Shown: positions 1 through 6,456, counted from the first letter of the stretch. The stretch: 7,547 nucleotides of DNA from Bacteroidota bacterium (GCA_018224345.1 JAGTUW010000274.1:1-7547), one strand, 5' to 3'. Notes: generated by a model from the sequence alone, not told the origin. Translations and numbers: made by a program.

Positions 1-618
1 AAAAACAACGGGAAGGGAGAATGGACGATGTGGCCCAACACCAACAAGAACAGAAAGAACCACACGGCAACGCTGATCAACGACAGATTTCTTCTGATCG
101 CGGGTGCATGGCGGATCGGACATGGGAACCGGAGTACCGAAATCATTGATACCTGGCAGAGCAATCCGCAGTGGCATACGGGGCCACCGATGCTCGCGGA
201 ACGCAGCAACCATTCCTCCATTCTGCTCAATGACGGTCGTTTGCTGTTAATCGGCGGTGAAGTCCTTGGACGCCAAGCCGGTACCACGGAATGTGACATA
301 TCCGATCAAACTCTCAATGCAGCCAGCCCCCCGCTGCCGTATCAGACACAGCTCGCATCTATCGCTCCGAATCCCTTCTTCGACAGAACGACCATCACTC
401 TTTCCGTTGAATCGCAAGCATCCTGCACATTGACAATCATCGATCCACTCGGACGACCACTGCGAATCCTCCCCTTCAATGCCCATGCTCCGGGCCGATA
501 TACCGTTATGTGGGATGGACGAAACGCATTCAACGAAAGACTTCCGGCGGGCGTGTATTATCTTCTTCTACAGTCATCCGGCAGTACTGAGATCAAACCA
601 CTGCATCTGCTTCGATAA
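1..618 (+). CDS. Kelch-repeat secreted protein with type IX sorting domain, 5' partial
   Basis: The reading frame is open from base 1 and ends at TAA (616-618), so the ATG at 28 is probably internal and the true start lies upstream. The visible 205 residues fall into two parts. Residues 1 to about 90 carry two kelch-like blades, each with a hydrophobic strand ending in a glycine pair or similar: HTATLINDRFLLIAG, then HSSILLNDGRLLLIGGE. Residues about 117-205 look like a C-terminal type IX secretion sorting domain: PNPF at 123-126, a beta-rich stretch with a LGRPLR turn, WDG at 171-173, LPAGVYY at 181-187, and a terminal LLR. In known families such tails direct export across the outer membrane and are then removed or replaced by a surface anchor. 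The substrate or role of the kelch propeller cannot be told. A FlgD-type Ig-like fold is the main alternative name for the tail. Confidence 0.78.
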   Translation, partial: KNNGKGEWTMWPNTNKNRKNHTATLINDRFLLIAGAWRIGHGNRSTEIIDTWQSNPQWHTGPPMLAERSNHSSILLNDGRLLLIGGEVLGRQAGTTECDISDQTLNAASPPLPYQTQLASIAPNPFFDRTTITLSVESQASCTLTIIDPLGRPLRILPFNAHAPGRYTVMWDGRNAFNERLPAGVYYLLLQSSGSTEIKPLHLLR

Positions 619-654
619 ACACGGCCCGCACAACGCAGAGCCTCCTTGCCCGTT

Positions 655-681
655 AAAAAAAATCCCGCCTGCCGGCGGGAT
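655..681 (-). terminator. Rho-independent terminator of the lon/zinc-ribbon unit
   Basis: A perfect 8-bp stem (ATCCCGCC at 662-669 and GGCGGGAT at 674-681) encloses a 4-base TGCC loop. Read on the minus strand it is followed directly by eight T residues (complement of the A run 655-662). It lies 31 bases past the stop of the minus-strand zinc-ribbon gene. The plus strand has no T run after the stem, so it should act mainly on minus-strand transcripts, although the hairpin also separates two convergent genes. Confidence 0.9.
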
Positions 682-711
682 ATCAAGACCATTCTTTAAT
701 GTCAGCTCAAC

Positions 712-951
712 TCAGGCGACGCGCTTCTGACCACCCTTCTGCGCGACGTTGCGGCTTGCGCGCACCATCACCTCAACTTTGTCCAGATCGACGCTGACCT
801 CCGCATTGCAATACGGACAGAATTTTGCGGTCTGTATGTCGAAACTGATCGTGTTTTTGCACATGGGACAATCGGTAATCACCATGCCGATGACTTTTCC
901 CACTTGTTTTACTTTCACCGGCTTCGGTGCTGCCTTATCTGTTGCTTTCAT
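712..951 (-). CDS. Small zinc-ribbon protein of unknown function downstream of lon
   Basis: This 79-residue protein has two CPxC knuckles, CPMC at residues 28-31 and CPYC at 45-48, separated by 13 residues. That is the pattern of a four-cysteine zinc ribbon. The N-terminal 20 residues are rich in Lys, Pro and Val (KPVKVKQVGKV), and the C-terminal 20 are basic (RASRNVAQKGGQKR), so contact with nucleic acid or an acidic partner is possible but not shown. There is no signal peptide or membrane segment, so it is likely cytoplasmic. ATG at 951 follows a modest GGTGA ribosome-binding sequence. The gene starts 42 bases after the lon stop on the same strand and ends at the terminator at 681-655, so it is probably cotranscribed with lon. 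I do not recognise a named family, and the function is unknown. Confidence 0.82.
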   Translation of the reverse strand: MKATDKAAPKPVKVKQVGKVIGMVITDCPMCKNTISFDIQTAKFCPYCNAEVSVDLDKVEVMVRASRNVAQKGGQKRVA

Positions 952-993
952 TGTTCACCATTATGTTGAACAGTAATCCATTATTCCTGAAAT

Positions 994-3471
994 TTACGAA
1001 ACTTCAGCATCTTTCGCAATGGATTTCTTTTTGGACTTCGTTGCTTTCCGCTTTTTCGGTAACGCGATATCCAACACTTCATGCATCTCGTCGACGAGAT
1101 GGAACGTAATCTCCTCGCGGACTGAAGCAGGAATCTCCTCCAGATCATCCTCGTTGCGGCGGGGCAGAATAACAGACTTGATCCCTGCCCGATGTGCAGC
1201 CAGAACCTTCTCCTTTACCCCGCCAACAGGCAGTACCTGACCGCGCAAGGTGATCTCTCCACTCATGGCGAGATCGTTTTGAAGGACCTGATCGGTCAGT
1301 AACGATGTCAACGCACTGAGCATGGTGATACCGGCGGAGGGACCGTCCTTTGGAATGGCGGCGGCGGGCACATGGACGTGTATATCGAGTGTATCCCGAA
1401 AATCGGGGTCCACACCGAACTGCTCCGCATTGGCCGCAATGTAACTCATCGCCGCCTGCACACTTTCCTTCATCACGTCACGAACCTGACCGGTGATGGT
1501 CAGGCGCCCCTTGCCCTTCATCTTCGTCGCTTCAATGAAAAGAATATCCCCGCCGACAGGAGTGTAAGCCAACCCCGTCGCGATTCCCGGACGCGTGATC
1601 CGTTCGGCAACATCGGGAAAGAACTTTCTCGATGTGATGTACTCGCTCAAATCCTCGCCGCCGACCTCCACCGTCTCACAATCACCTTCGGCGATCTGAC
1701 GCGCGGCGCCACGGCATACATCCGCCAGCTTGCGCTCGAGGTTACGAACACCGGCCTCACGCGTGTATCTGTGAATCATGTCCTCGATCGCTCCATCAGC
1801 GAACTGGAGCTGCGTATCCGTCAATCCGTGCTCCTGCAACTGCTTGGGCAGGAGATGACGACGTGCTATATGGACTTTTTCCTCAAGAATATAACTGGGG
1901 ATCTCGATAATCTCCATACGGTCGCGCAGTGCGGGCTGAATCGTGTCGATGGTATTGGCCGTGGCAATGAACAGCACACGCGAAAGATCGAACGCAACCT
2001 CAAGATAATGATCGCTGAAATTGACGTTCTGCTCCGGATCAAGCACTTCGAGCAGTGCCGAGGTGGGGTCTCCCCGAAAATCCATCCCCACCTTATCGAT
2101 CTCGTCAAGGACAAGAACCGGATTATTCGACCCGGCCTTCTTGATGTTCTGTATAATCCGTCCGGGCAACGCACCGATGTATGTCCGACGATGCCCGCGA
2201 ATTTCCGCCTCGTCACGTACACCACCAAGCGAGAAACGCACGTATTTCCGTCCCATCGCTTCCGCGATCGAGCGGCCGAGTGAAGTCTTTCCCACACCCG
2301 GCGGACCGACGAAACACAGAATGGGACCACGCATATCGTTCTTCAGTTTGCGAACAGCGAGATATTCGAGGACACGTTTCTTGACAGATTCCAGACCGTA
2401 ATGGTCATCATCCAACCGTTCACGTACATGTTTGATGTCAAGATTGTCCTCTGTGGAAACCATCCACGGCATATCAAGCAGCCAATCGACATAGTTTCGT
2501 GTAACGGAATACTCCGCTGCGGCCGGACTCATCACACTGAGACGGTTGAGTTCCTTTTCCACGACGGCACGAATATCGTCCGGCATCGAAATCTCGGTGA
2601 GCTTCCGACGCATTTCGTCGATTTCGAGCTGCTCGTTCTCCTCGCCCAGTTCCTTCTTGATCGCCCGAAGCTGCTCGCGCAGAAAAAATTCGCGCTGCGC
2701 CTTGTTGACGGATTCCTGCACGTCGGCCTGGATTTTCTGACTCAGCTCCTGACGCTGTATCATCTTGCTCAATGCCACGATAAGCGTGTTAAGCAATTCC
2801 TGTATCCTCGTCGTCTCAAGCAGCTCCTGCTTCTCCGGAACCGGGATGTTGAGCAGAGCGGCAACGAGATGTGCGAAACTTCCGATCTCCTGTGTATTCA
2901 TGATGAGATTTAACTGCTCGGGATTGAAATCCGGTAACATGCCTTCCAGTATCTTGAGCTGACTCCGTACATTCGCCACCAGAGCCGTAATCTCGACATC
3001 TTCCTGATTGACCTCCAACTCCGGCAATACTTCAATCTCAGCCTTGAGATACGGCTCCTCGGTGACCATGCCGATAAAACGCGCCAGATGAATCCCCTGC
3101 ACGACAACACTTTTACTGCCGTCAGGCATCGTGTAAATCTTCACTATACGAACAACCGTCCCTACATCATACAAATCCGAACTGTGCGGTACGTCAACCG
3201 ATGAATCGCGCTGCGTAAGCACCAATACCGACTGCTGCGCCTGATGCGCCTCCTCCACAAGTCGCACGGAACTCGGACGGCCGACAAATAAAGGCATGAT
3301 CTGTCCGGGAAAAAATACGATATTACGAAGAGGCAGCAACGAAAGAACCTCTTTCTGTCCCGGTTCCGGTGTTTCATCCTGTGTCCCGGACTCCGTTACA
3401 AGAGAGGGGTCCTCTTCACTAAGCTCACCGATCGTACGATTTGTCATTGCTTTTTTCTGCTGATCCGACAT
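994..3471 (-). CDS. lon: ATP-dependent Lon protease (S16 family)
   Basis: Lon is a cytoplasmic hexameric AAA+ serine protease that unfolds and degrades misfolded and selected regulatory proteins. The 825-residue product (usual bacterial length about 780-830) has the full architecture. The N-terminal substrate-binding LON domain begins near residue 42 (LPLRNIVFFPGQIMPLFVGR). A coiled-coil linker containing FFLREQLRAIKKELGE follows. The AAA+ module has Walker A GPPGVGKT at 389-396, Walker B VLVLDEID with D456 and E457, and sensor 1 in TAN at 504-506. The C-terminal protease domain has Ser712 in PKDGPSAG and Lys755 in GGVKEK, 43 residues apart as in E. coli Lon (S679 and K722). The last 20 residues form a lysine-rich tail (KKRKATKSKKK). 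I chose ATG 3471 because AAGGAAG lies 8 bases upstream. An in-frame TTG at 3552 would add 27 residues but lacks such a site. All catalytic residues are present. Confidence 0.97.
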   Translation of the reverse strand: MSDQQKKAMTNRTIGELSEEDPSLVTESGTQDETPEPGQKEVLSLLPLRNIVFFPGQIMPLFVGRPSSVRLVEEAHQAQQSVLVLTQRDSSVDVPHSSDLYDVGTVVRIVKIYTMPDGSKSVVVQGIHLARFIGMVTEEPYLKAEIEVLPELEVNQEDVEITALVANVRSQLKILEGMLPDFNPEQLNLIMNTQEIGSFAHLVAALLNIPVPEKQELLETTRIQELLNTLIVALSKMIQRQELSQKIQADVQESVNKAQREFFLREQLRAIKKELGEENEQLEIDEMRRKLTEISMPDDIRAVVEKELNRLSVMSPAAAEYSVTRNYVDWLLDMPWMVSTEDNLDIKHVRERLDDDHYGLESVKKRVLEYLAVRKLKNDMRGPILCFVGPPGVGKTSLGRSIAEAMGRKYVRFSLGGVRDEAEIRGHRRTYIGALPGRIIQNIKKAGSNNPVLVLDEIDKVGMDFRGDPTSALLEVLDPEQNVNFSDHYLEVAFDLSRVLFIATANTIDTIQPALRDRMEIIEIPSYILEEKVHIARRHLLPKQLQEHGLTDTQLQFADGAIEDMIHRYTREAGVRNLERKLADVCRGAARQIAEGDCETVEVGGEDLSEYITSRKFFPDVAERITRPGIATGLAYTPVGGDILFIEATKMKGKGRLTITGQVRDVMKESVQAAMSYIAANAEQFGVDPDFRDTLDIHVHVPAAAIPKDGPSAGITMLSALTSLLTDQVLQNDLAMSGEITLRGQVLPVGGVKEKVLAAHRAGIKSVILPRRNEDDLEEIPASVREEITFHLVDEMHEVLDIALPKKRKATKSKKKSIAKDAEVS

Positions 3472-3477
3472 ACCTTG

Positions 3478-3484
3478 CTTCCTT
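3478..3484 (-). promoter_or_regulatory. Ribosome-binding site that decides the lon start
   Basis: The minus strand reads AAGGAAG here. Its AAGGA core ends 8 bases before ATG 3471, a near-ideal arrangement. The in-frame upstream TTG at 3552 is preceded by an A/T-rich stretch with no purine-rich match. This supports the shorter 825-residue Lon over the 852-residue reading. Confidence 0.65.
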
Positions 3485-3601
3485 ATCGTTGTCTTCAATG
3501 AGGTGCGGACTTCGGCACCCTGTAATGTCGTTATCCCTTGAACCTGATACAAGAGTGCAATTTTTGTGCCATATTCCCAACTTCACCGCTATAACCCGAA
3601 C

Positions 3602-3618
3602 CTGACAACTGATGTCAG
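3602..3618. repeat. Inverted repeat CTGACA-N5-TGTCAG
   Basis: Perfect 6-bp arms (3602-3607 and 3613-3618) flank the spacer ACTGA. The right arm coincides with the -35 position of the weak lon promoter candidate. No T run follows on either strand, so it is not a terminator. It could be an operator or a chance palindrome. Confidence 0.45.
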
Positions 3619-3645
3619 TAATACCGGCCAACACGACTGCCATTA

Positions 3646-3662
3646 TGTCGGCACATCCGACA
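3646..3662. repeat. Inverted repeat TGTCGG-N5-CCGACA
   Basis: Perfect 6-bp arms (3646-3651 and 3657-3662) flank the spacer CACAT. It has the same geometry as the dyad at 3602-3618, and the two centres are 44 bases apart, about four helical turns. There is no flanking T run. An operator role is inference only. Confidence 0.42.
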
Positions 3663-3751
3663 ATACTACCGATTCTCCGAAGCACCAATGGCCTCATCGC
3701 GAAGAAGGTTACGAGTCAACGCAAGCTGCGCACATACACGTACTGTAAAGA

Positions 3752-3779
3752 TTGCAATCACCGCATGGCCGCATATACC
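3752..3779 (+). promoter_or_regulatory. Possible promoter of the Nudix-lipoprotein unit
   Basis: TTGCAA (3752-3757) and TATACC (3774-3779) are 16 bases apart and about 33 bases before the Nudix start, each matching four of six sigma-70 consensus bases. The -10 region overlaps the small dyad GCATA-N5-TATGC (3771-3785). Bacteroidota housekeeping promoters often differ from this consensus, so this is a weak call. Confidence 0.22.
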
Positions 3780-3812
3780 GTATGCTGAACATCAACAAGA
3801 GCCAGAATATCA

Positions 3813-4256
3813 ATGAGCAACATAGTTTCCGACATGGTCCAGGTTCATGTGTTTCGCGTCAATCCCTCGAAAAGAATCGAATATCTTCTCCTGCAACGAT
3901 CCCCGGATGAATCACTGTACCCGGGACTCTGGCAGATGGTGACCGGGTCGATTGAAACCGGAGAAACCGCGGTGGAAGCTGCACGGCGCGAAGTACTCGA
4001 AGAAACCGGAATGCAGCTGACCGAACTTACTGTTGTTCCATACATCGCTTCTTTTTACCTTGAGTCAGACGATTCCATCCATCATGTGCCGGTATTCGCG
4101 GCAGAAGTGCCACACGCTTCAGCCGTTTGTCTCTCCCCGGAACATACCGCACTGTCATGGCTCCGTTATGATGGTGCGTGGCGTCGGCTCGTCTTTCCCG
4201 GACACCGGGAAGGTCTGCGGATTCTTGAAGAATTTGTGCTCCATACAAGGATATAA
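3813..4256 (+). CDS. Nudix hydrolase, NudB-like (dihydroneopterin triphosphate pyrophosphatase type)
   Basis: The 147-residue protein contains a perfect Nudix box at residues 45-67, matching GX5EX7REUXEEXGU. It has G45, E51, R59-E60, E63-E64 and G66, the Mg2+-binding catalytic helix that cleaves nucleoside-diphosphate-linked substrates. The surrounding sequence resembles E. coli NudB, the pyrophosphatase of folate synthesis. LWQMVTGSIETGET parallels FWQSVTGSVEEGET of NudB, and the C-terminal EHTALSWL and later EEFVL resemble EHLAYKWL and IEQFV. The length is also close (NudB is about 150). Substrate specificity cannot be settled from sequence alone, and nucleotide-pool cleansing (MutT-like) is the alternative. 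It is cytoplasmic, with no signal peptide. ATG 3813 has no strong ribosome-binding site; Met8 (3834) is a possible alternative. The lipoprotein gene begins 59 bases downstream on the same strand. Confidence 0.88.
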   Translation: MSNIVSDMVQVHVFRVNPSKRIEYLLLQRSPDESLYPGLWQMVTGSIETGETAVEAARREVLEETGMQLTELTVVPYIASFYLESDDSIHHVPVFAAEVPHASAVCLSPEHTALSWLRYDGAWRRLVFPGHREGLRILEEFVLHTRI

Positions 4257-4306
4257 CAATCGGGTACGATGTCTGCATTCCATACATCAACTCATGTCAC
4301 AACAGC

Positions 4307-4312
4307 AGGAGG
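4307..4312 (+). promoter_or_regulatory. Strong ribosome-binding site of the lipoprotein gene
   Basis: AGGAGG is among the strongest Shine-Dalgarno matches in the window. It ends 3 bases before ATG 4316 and 6 bases before the adjacent in-frame ATG 4319. Spacing favours the second ATG, which would shorten the protein by one residue. Confidence 0.7.
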
Positions 4313-4315
4313 ATC

Positions 4316-5074
4316 ATGATGAATCGTTACATACTTCCGGTTATTGCAATGCTGGCTTTGCTGCTCGGCAGCAATGCCTGCGATTTTTCAACCGCCAACA
4401 TCAAGCGGGCAACGATGGCTTACGAGGTCGATCCGGGAACAAAGGAACCGATCACGGAAACGACGCGCTTCCATGGCTCCGATGCTACCCTGCATTGCGC
4501 GGTGCTTATGGCAAACACGCCCAGTGACACAAAAGTCAAGGCCGTGTGGTTCGCTGAAATTGATGGGACCCGGGAGATCATAGACACCACGGAAATCACG
4601 CTGGATGAAAGCGGCTGGATCGACTTCACCCTGACATTGACACAAAGCAGCCTCCCCTATGCAGACTACGGCGTGGATCTTTCCATCAACGGGGAATATA
4701 GCCAGACAGTCCCCTTCACAATTGAACCTTCATTCGCCGAGGGAATCATAAAAGAAGCAGTCATCGCACGCACACTCAGCGATGCATACTTCCCGGTAGA
4801 ATCAGGGAATACCATTCCTGCTGGTATCGCCAACGTGTATGCGCCGATCTATGTTTCAGGGCAGGACCGGGAAACGTTGTTCAGCGCTGTCTGGTATCAG
4901 CATCTCGATGACGGAGACCGCGTTGAAATCACTTCCGCGGACATAGCGTTCGACGAAGAAGGATGGATCGGGTTTTCTCTCAATCTGCCTGAAGGAATTC
5001 CCGTTGGCTCCTATTCCGTCGATCTCCTGGTTAACAATAATGTGGAACATACGCTGGAATTCACGGCGGAATGA
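4316..5074 (+). CDS. Lipoprotein with two copies of an unrecognised beta-rich domain
   Basis: The 252-residue product starts with a typical export signal: a short basic start, a hydrophobic core (residues 5-17) and GSNAC with Cys22. This is a relaxed lipobox as often seen in Bacteroidota, so it is probably a lipid-anchored envelope protein. The rest is an internal duplication with a repeat of about 115 residues, roughly 29-137 and 145-252. Matching blocks are IKRA/IKEA, AVWF/AVWY (76 and 191), ITLDESGWIDFTL/IAFDEEGWIGFSL and YADYGVDLSINGEY/VGSYSVDLLVNNNV. Each copy ends in a strand (VPFTIE, LEFTAE). The alternating hydrophobic pattern and Trp and Tyr anchors suggest a beta-sandwich, perhaps Ig-like, though this is inference. 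I do not recognise the family and assign no function. The start could equally be ATG 4319. The gene probably shares a transcript with the Nudix gene and ends before the terminator at 5193-5237. Confidence 0.87.
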   Translation: MMNRYILPVIAMLALLLGSNACDFSTANIKRATMAYEVDPGTKEPITETTRFHGSDATLHCAVLMANTPSDTKVKAVWFAEIDGTREIIDTTEITLDESGWIDFTLTLTQSSLPYADYGVDLSINGEYSQTVPFTIEPSFAEGIIKEAVIARTLSDAYFPVESGNTIPAGIANVYAPIYVSGQDRETLFSAVWYQHLDDGDRVEITSADIAFDEEGWIGFSLNLPEGIPVGSYSVDLLVNNNVEHTLEFTAE

Positions 5075-5161
5075 CCTCGCCGTTCATCGTTGAACACATA
5101 CCATTACCTCAATACGGACGCACAGGCACATTCGAACCATCGTCCGGCAATACCGGGAAAA

Positions 5162-5182
5162 GAATATCCCGCAGTGATATTC
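5162..5182. repeat. Inverted repeat GAATATC-N7-GATATTC
   Basis: Perfect 7-bp arms (5162-5168 and 5176-5182) flank CCGCAGT, between the lipoprotein stop and the terminator. No T tract follows, so it is unlikely to terminate by itself. It may be a 3' stabilising hairpin or an operator site. Confidence 0.45.
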
Positions 5183-5192
5183 CCGAACCCAT

Positions 5193-5237
5193 TGCCCGTG
5201 ATTCACATACGTCGCGAGAATCACGGGTATTTATTTT
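5193..5237 (+). terminator. Hairpin terminator after the lipoprotein gene
   Basis: A perfect 10-bp stem, CCCGTGATTC (5195-5204) with GAATCACGGG (5218-5227), is extended by a G-U and a T-A pair to 12 bp. It encloses a 13-base loop and is followed by TATTTATTTT (5228-5237). This fits rho-independent termination on the plus strand about 120 bases past the lipoprotein stop. It insulates the Nudix-lipoprotein unit from the heat-shock operon. The interrupted T tract and large loop suggest moderate efficiency. Confidence 0.75.
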
Positions 5238-5265
5238 ACCCACTAACTACATGCGGTGCAAGGGC

Positions 5266-5292
5266 TTAGCACTCCGGTGCACTGAGTGCTAC
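5266..5292 (+). promoter_or_regulatory. CIRCE operator (HrcA binding site)
   Basis: TTAGCACTC (5266-5274), a 9-base spacer and GAGTGCTAC (5284-5292) match the CIRCE consensus TTAGCACTC-N9-GAGTGCTAA at 17 of 18 arm positions; only the final base differs. It lies 73 bases before hrcA, the gene for the repressor known to bind this element. HrcA held active by chaperonin represses here, and heat or unfolded protein relieves it. Outer arms TGCAAGG (5257-5263) and CCTTGCA (5292-5298) add a further 7-bp symmetry. Confidence 0.96.
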
Positions 5293-5293
5293 C

Positions 5294-5322
5294 TTGCATT
5301 GAAGCTCCGCGGGTCGTATGTT
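5294..5322 (+). promoter_or_regulatory. Possible hrcA promoter next to CIRCE
   Basis: TTGCAT (5294-5299) and TATGTT (5317-5322) are separated by 17 bases, which would place transcription start near 5330, about 36 bases before hrcA. The -35 element overlaps the outer arm beside CIRCE, a position where bound HrcA would block RNA polymerase. The matches to consensus are weak (3/6 and 4/6), so the placement rests mainly on spacing and context. Confidence 0.3.
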
Positions 5323-5365
5323 ATCGGGATAGTGTGACGTTGACACAAAACGTCGCCAATGGTTT

Positions 5366-6415
5366 ATGGAAGATAGAAAACAACATACAGTTGATGTAAA
5401 AGACCTCTCGGAACGTGAGCGACAAGTGTTGCTGTCCATTATTGAGCAGTACGTCATCACCGCCGCACCGATCGGTTCGCGCACGCTATCCAAAAGCACT
5501 GACCTGAATCTGTCGCCAGCATCCATCCGGAATGTCATGTCCGATCTCGAAGACCGCGGTCTGATCGGTCATCCACATACTTCGGCAGGACGCATACCCA
5601 CGGATCTCGGCTATCGGTACTACGTCAATTCCATGATGCAACAGAACGAACTCAATGAGCAGGAACGCATTTTTCTCGAATCACGGTTCGAAAGTGATGC
5701 CCCGGCCGCCATTCACGATCTCCTGCGTAACAGTTCGCAAATCCTCAGCAGAATTTCCCAACAACTTGCTATCATTGCCGCCCCCACTCTGGGGAACGGC
5801 GTATTGCATCGACTCGAACTTGTCCAGGTCGCATCGGACAAAGTCATGGTCATCCTTTCGATCCGTTCCGGTATCGTCAAATCAATCATTCTGCATGTAC
5901 ATTCGGAAATCGACCGTGATAAACTCGATTACGTTGCGGCAATGCTCAATGAACGTCTCTCAGGTCTGACGCTGCAGGAAATTCGGGAAACATTCGTCGA
6001 TCGTATGCGCGATTCCGTAGATGACAAAGGCGGAATTATCCGTCTGTTCATCGATTCTTCCGACCGCCTGTTTGCAGAACGACTCGAAAGTGATGCCGTG
6101 TGTATCGACGGCATGATCACAATGACGCAGCAACCCGAATTCGTCGATCCACAAAAAATGCGCGGATTGATCGAACTGGTGGAAAATCAACATGTCATCG
6201 TTCACTTGCTCGATACGGTGAGCGGCGGAGAATCAGTGACCATACGTATCGGTCGTGAAATAGAAGACCATACACTTAATGATTACAGCATCGTCGCCGC
6301 ACCTTACCGATTCGGACAACTGAGTGGCGCCGTAAGCATTATCGGGCCAAAACGCATGAATTACCCGCGCATGATCTCCATCGTCGAGTATCTTGCGAAA
6401 TTGATGTCCACCTGA
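5366..6415 (+). CDS. hrcA: Heat-inducible transcription repressor HrcA
   Basis: HrcA is the dimeric repressor of class I heat-shock genes. It binds CIRCE and needs GroEL to stay folded. The 349-residue length is typical (about 340-350). Residues about 14-87 form the winged-helix DNA-binding domain, with the family hallmarks RERQVLLSIIEQYV, a recognition helix region SPASIRNVMSDLEDRGLI and HTSAGRIPTDLGYRYYV (71-87). The remainder carries the GAF-like dimerisation region, including an ISIRSG-like strand (LSIRSGIVKSIILHV) and the C-terminal YRFGQLSGAVSIIGPKRMNY block. It is first in the operon, directly behind a CIRCE site, so it is autoregulated. ATG 5366 has no clear Shine-Dalgarno sequence, but the start fits the usual HrcA N-terminus. 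grpE begins 41 bases downstream. Confidence 0.97.
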   Translation: MEDRKQHTVDVKDLSERERQVLLSIIEQYVITAAPIGSRTLSKSTDLNLSPASIRNVMSDLEDRGLIGHPHTSAGRIPTDLGYRYYVNSMMQQNELNEQERIFLESRFESDAPAAIHDLLRNSSQILSRISQQLAIIAAPTLGNGVLHRLELVQVASDKVMVILSIRSGIVKSIILHVHSEIDRDKLDYVAAMLNERLSGLTLQEIRETFVDRMRDSVDDKGGIIRLFIDSSDRLFAERLESDAVCIDGMITMTQQPEFVDPQKMRGLIELVENQHVIVHLLDTVSGGESVTIRIGREIEDHTLNDYSIVAAPYRFGQLSGAVSIIGPKRMNYPRMISIVEYLAKLMST

Positions 6416-6456
6416 TCAGAAAGAAAAAGAGAATCGCAGAGAAATACAGGAATACC

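Larger units (their letters stand above)
3472..3812. other. Divergent intergenic region between lon and the Nudix gene
   Basis: These 341 bases separate two divergent genes and hold no credible gene. The short open frames here lack ribosome-binding sites and recognisable protein sequence. Three dyads with 5-base spacers are present: CTGACA/TGTCAG (3602-3618), TGTCGG/CCGACA (3646-3662) and GCATA/TATGC (3771-3785). A weak minus-strand promoter candidate is CTGACA (3618-3613) and TATAGC (3593-3588), with a long 19-base spacer. A small stem GGTGC/GCACC (3502-3519) would lie in the lon leader. The region must contain promoters for both directions, but none can be assigned firmly. Confidence 0.6.

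Noticed and set aside
1372..2283. A 303-codon plus-strand open frame opposite lon.
   Set aside because: It lies wholly antisense to the AAA+ and protease regions of lon, whose motifs are intact. The translated sequence has no recognisable domain and no ribosome-binding site, so it is a by-product of lon codon usage.
3553..3560. GAGTGCAA upstream of lon, resembling the right half of CIRCE.
   Set aside because: The matching left arm TTAGCACTC is absent 9 bases upstream and the half-site itself is imperfect, so there is no support for HrcA control of lon.
3566..3748. Small open frames in the lon/Nudix intergenic region (plus-strand 60 codons, and a minus-strand 90-codon frame at 3425-3697).
   Set aside because: They have no ribosome-binding site and low-complexity or non-protein-like translations, and they overlap the dyads. 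The minus-strand frame also overlaps the lon start.
4033..4527. A 164-codon plus-strand frame spanning the Nudix and lipoprotein genes.
   Set aside because: It overlaps two genes with clear domains and signal peptide in other frames, is rich in His, Arg and Gln with no motif, and is a frame-shifted shadow.
5071..5337. An 88-codon frame whose ATG overlaps the lipoprotein stop (ATGA), resembling translational coupling.
   Set aside because: It runs through the terminator hairpin and the whole CIRCE element, has no recognisable protein sequence and no ribosome-binding site. The intergenic signals explain the DNA better.
5340..5345. A perfect TTGACA just before hrcA, as a possible -35 element.
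   Set aside because: A 17-base spacer would put the -10 element on the hrcA start codon, leaving no room for a leader. The pair at 5294-5322 fits better.
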